DNA of 64,000 nt from Nitrosomonas aestuarii (GTDB lineage Bacteria; Pseudomonadota; Gammaproteobacteria; Burkholderiales; Nitrosomonadaceae), in contig NZ_QAAE01000012.1 in the NCBI RefSeq assembly GCF_003046585.1, positions 39,632-103,631 of the forward strand, written 5' to 3'. Positions 63,887-64,000 of the stretch are shown in pieces; the stretch's first letter is position 1, and each line of letters starts with the position of its first letter. The notes beneath the pieces were generated by a model, which made no database searches, was not told the DNA's origin, and saw nothing but the letters and a program-made list of their open reading frames with translations. The position numbers and the translations under genes were made by a program.

Positions 63887-64000
63887 ATTATCTTAGCTGT
63901 ATTAGTGTGATTACCAAGGGAAACTGTCGGTCTAATTACCGAGCGACTTTGTCATAATCACTTTAGCAAGTCGTGCCTCATTCCACAATTACTTTTTTAT
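63887..64000. other. right flank of the IS481-family element
   Basis: Contains no gene. It should hold the right inverted end of the element, but I could not pair it with the left end unambiguously. Confidence 0.35.

Noticed and set aside
62641..64000. Exact terminal inverted repeats for the IS481-family element
   Set aside because: Candidate left and right ends share only a few short blocks, not enough to fix the boundaries.

Overview
The window looks like chromosome from a Gram-negative betaproteobacterium, most likely an ammonia oxidiser of the Nitrosomonadaceae. That placement is inference, from moderate GC, betaproteobacterial housekeeping genes (LolCD, PqiABC, DsbC, UbiH-type hydroxylase, GluQ, HslO), copper-oxidase and sulfide-handling genes, and the [NiFe]-hydrogenase accessory set. 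No amo/hao or rRNA gene is present to prove it.

Layout. 1-11 kb: the end of a GH88-like hydrolase, an exported amidohydrolase, a hydrogenase maturation block (protease, hypA, hypB, a short hypF) ending in an Hsp33 with half its zinc cysteines replaced, then ilvE, a small zinc-finger protein, phosphomannomutase and NAD synthetase. 11-14.6 kb (minus): a carbamoyltransferase / SxtJ / DUF5989 / SGNH-hydrolase module like sxtI-sxtJ-sxtK. 15-21.1 kb (minus): a cluster with two paralogous proteins of unknown function, a DyP peroxidase, an unusual cytochrome P450, a GST-like protein and a YiiX-type papain-fold protein. This is the best candidate for an undescribed system. 21.5-25.5 kb: a lipoprotein, a Tat-exported PLP decarboxylase and a Tat-exported Met-rich multicopper oxidase. 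25.6-30.5 kb: a sulfide/persulfide island (persulfide dioxygenase, split YeeE transporter, BigR-like ArsR regulator, DUF442-SQR fusion, TauE) around a near-consensus promoter with a palindromic operator.

30.9-34.4 kb (minus): pqiABC. 34.6-40.1 kb: glycosyltransferase, DAG-kinase-like enzyme, CHAD protein, ParA-like ATPase and SixA phosphatase. 40.4-43.7 kb (minus): host-attachment-type protein, thioredoxin-like protein, dsbC and a ubiquinone hydroxylase. 43.9-49.7 kb: P-type ATPase, a frameshifted KefB-type antiporter and a tandem universal stress protein. 49.9-57.5 kb: lolCD, an ABC exporter, a decayed glyoxalase-like gene, gluQ, and a three-gene unit of flavin oxidoreductase, SRPBCC protein and short LOV photoreceptor.

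After tRNA-Ser (57.7 kb) the window becomes gene-poor accessory DNA: a ParD-like antitoxin with a truncated toxin, an IS3-family relic, an orphan OmpR-type regulator, a YfdX protein and a frameshifted IS481-family element. Two copies of a roughly 145-bp interspersed repeat lie at 6.5 and 40.9 kb. No CRISPR array or intact prophage was seen.
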